A stretch of 5,755 nt of DNA. It comes from Zavarzinia sp. GTDB lineage: Bacteria; Pseudomonadota; Alphaproteobacteria; Zavarziniales; Zavarziniaceae. This document shows positions 5,547-5,755 of this stretch, in pieces. Location: contig JAQVKV010000195.1 in NCBI GenBank assembly GCA_028694545.1, positions 1 through 5,755 of the forward strand, in the 5' to 3' direction. The notes beneath the pieces were generated by a model, which ran no database searches, was not told where the DNA came from, and saw only the letters and a program-made list of their open reading frames with translations. Position 1 is the first letter of the stretch, and each line of letters opens with the position of its first letter. The position numbers and the translations under genes are program-made.

Positions 5547-5755
5547 GATGCGCCCCAACGCCACGAGGCCCGTGGACGCCATCAGGCGGACCACGGTGTC
5601 ACCGTCACGTCGTTGCGCGGTACCCGGCATGCCGATCGCCCGGCCGTCTCTGAGGGCCCGGGCGTCTTCCGCCGTCACGGCTAGCGCCGGGATGTCGTCC
5701 AGCGCAGTCACGACCGGCAGCAGAATGCCGTCAGGGGGCGATGTATGAAGCAAAT
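5505..5755 (-). CDS. truB: tRNA pseudouridine(55) synthase TruB, C-terminal part (5' end outside the window)
   Basis: TruB converts U55 of the tRNA T-loop to pseudouridine in the cytoplasm. Only the last 82 codons or so are present, and the frame is open through the right edge (the first complete codon is TTG 5753, not a real start). Recognition rests on the C-terminal pattern L-L-P-V-x-x-A-L-D-D-I-P-A-L-A-V, the weakly conserved stretch with ARALRDGRAI, the LVALGRIDG strand, and the ending LRPVRVFNL-like LVRPVRVFNL, which is typical of alphaproteobacterial TruB. The catalytic domain with its Asp lies outside the window. The neighbour rpsO, 15 bp downstream, is its usual partner. The 3' end also carries the hairpin at 5528-5546, so coding and possible RNA-control functions overlap. 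Confidence 0.93.
   Translation of the reverse strand, partial: LLHTSPPDGILLPVVTALDDIPALAVTAEDARALRDGRAIGMPGTAQRRDGDTVVRLMASTGLVALGRIDGPLVRPVRVFNL

Noticed and set aside
2769..5684. A 971-codon open frame on the plus strand antisense to pnp and rpsO
   Set aside because: It is a shadow: its product is rich in H/D/G/L in patterns expected from reading GC-biased codons backwards, and the opposite strand encodes complete pnp and rpsO with all family motifs.

Overview
The window is G+C-rich bacterial DNA that looks alphaproteobacterial. The main evidence is the minus-strand block truB (3' end) - rpsO - pnp, the conserved tail of the translation/RNA-metabolism cluster that usually follows nusA-infB-rbfA. 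The PNPase has the N-terminal [20 protein letters not shown] pattern and the GTGG form of the KH loop, which I associate with alphaproteobacteria. I would not name a genus.

Layout from left to right. (1) 2-952, plus strand: an anchored, Pro-rich-linker protein of unknown function, cut by the left window edge. Its exported part appears to be two divergent copies of one domain. (2) 978-1784 and 1842-2663, minus strand: two hypothetical six-helix membrane proteins of similar length and plan, probably a two-gene operon of distant paralogues, convergent with gene 1. (3) 2664-2849: a 186-bp gap with the intrinsic terminator of pnp, an AT-rich patch that is the best place for the promoter of the membrane pair, and a tiny upstream ORF overlapping the start of the first membrane gene. 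(4) 2850-4979, minus: complete pnp. (5) 4980-5219: a 240-bp rpsO-pnp spacer with two strong RNA hairpins and no convincing gene. (6) 5220-5489, minus: complete rpsO. (7) 5505-5755, minus: the last 82 or so codons of truB, running off the right edge.

How the genes fit together: TruB makes pseudouridine 55 in tRNA, S15 nucleates assembly of the 30S platform, and PNPase degrades RNA 3' to 5'. They are read right to left as one conserved block. The long hairpin between rpsO and pnp sits where PNPase autoregulation through RNase III cleavage acts in E. coli, and small hairpins around the truB/rpsO junction could serve S15 feedback. The block ends at a textbook terminator at 2794-2825. The two membrane proteins downstream are probably a separate transcription unit.

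Overall this is mostly an ordinary core-genome region. I found no mobile element, CRISPR array, tRNA/rRNA or defence-type system. The points worth a second look are the RNA structures around rpsO and pnp, the tandem-domain protein at the left edge, and the paralogous membrane pair.
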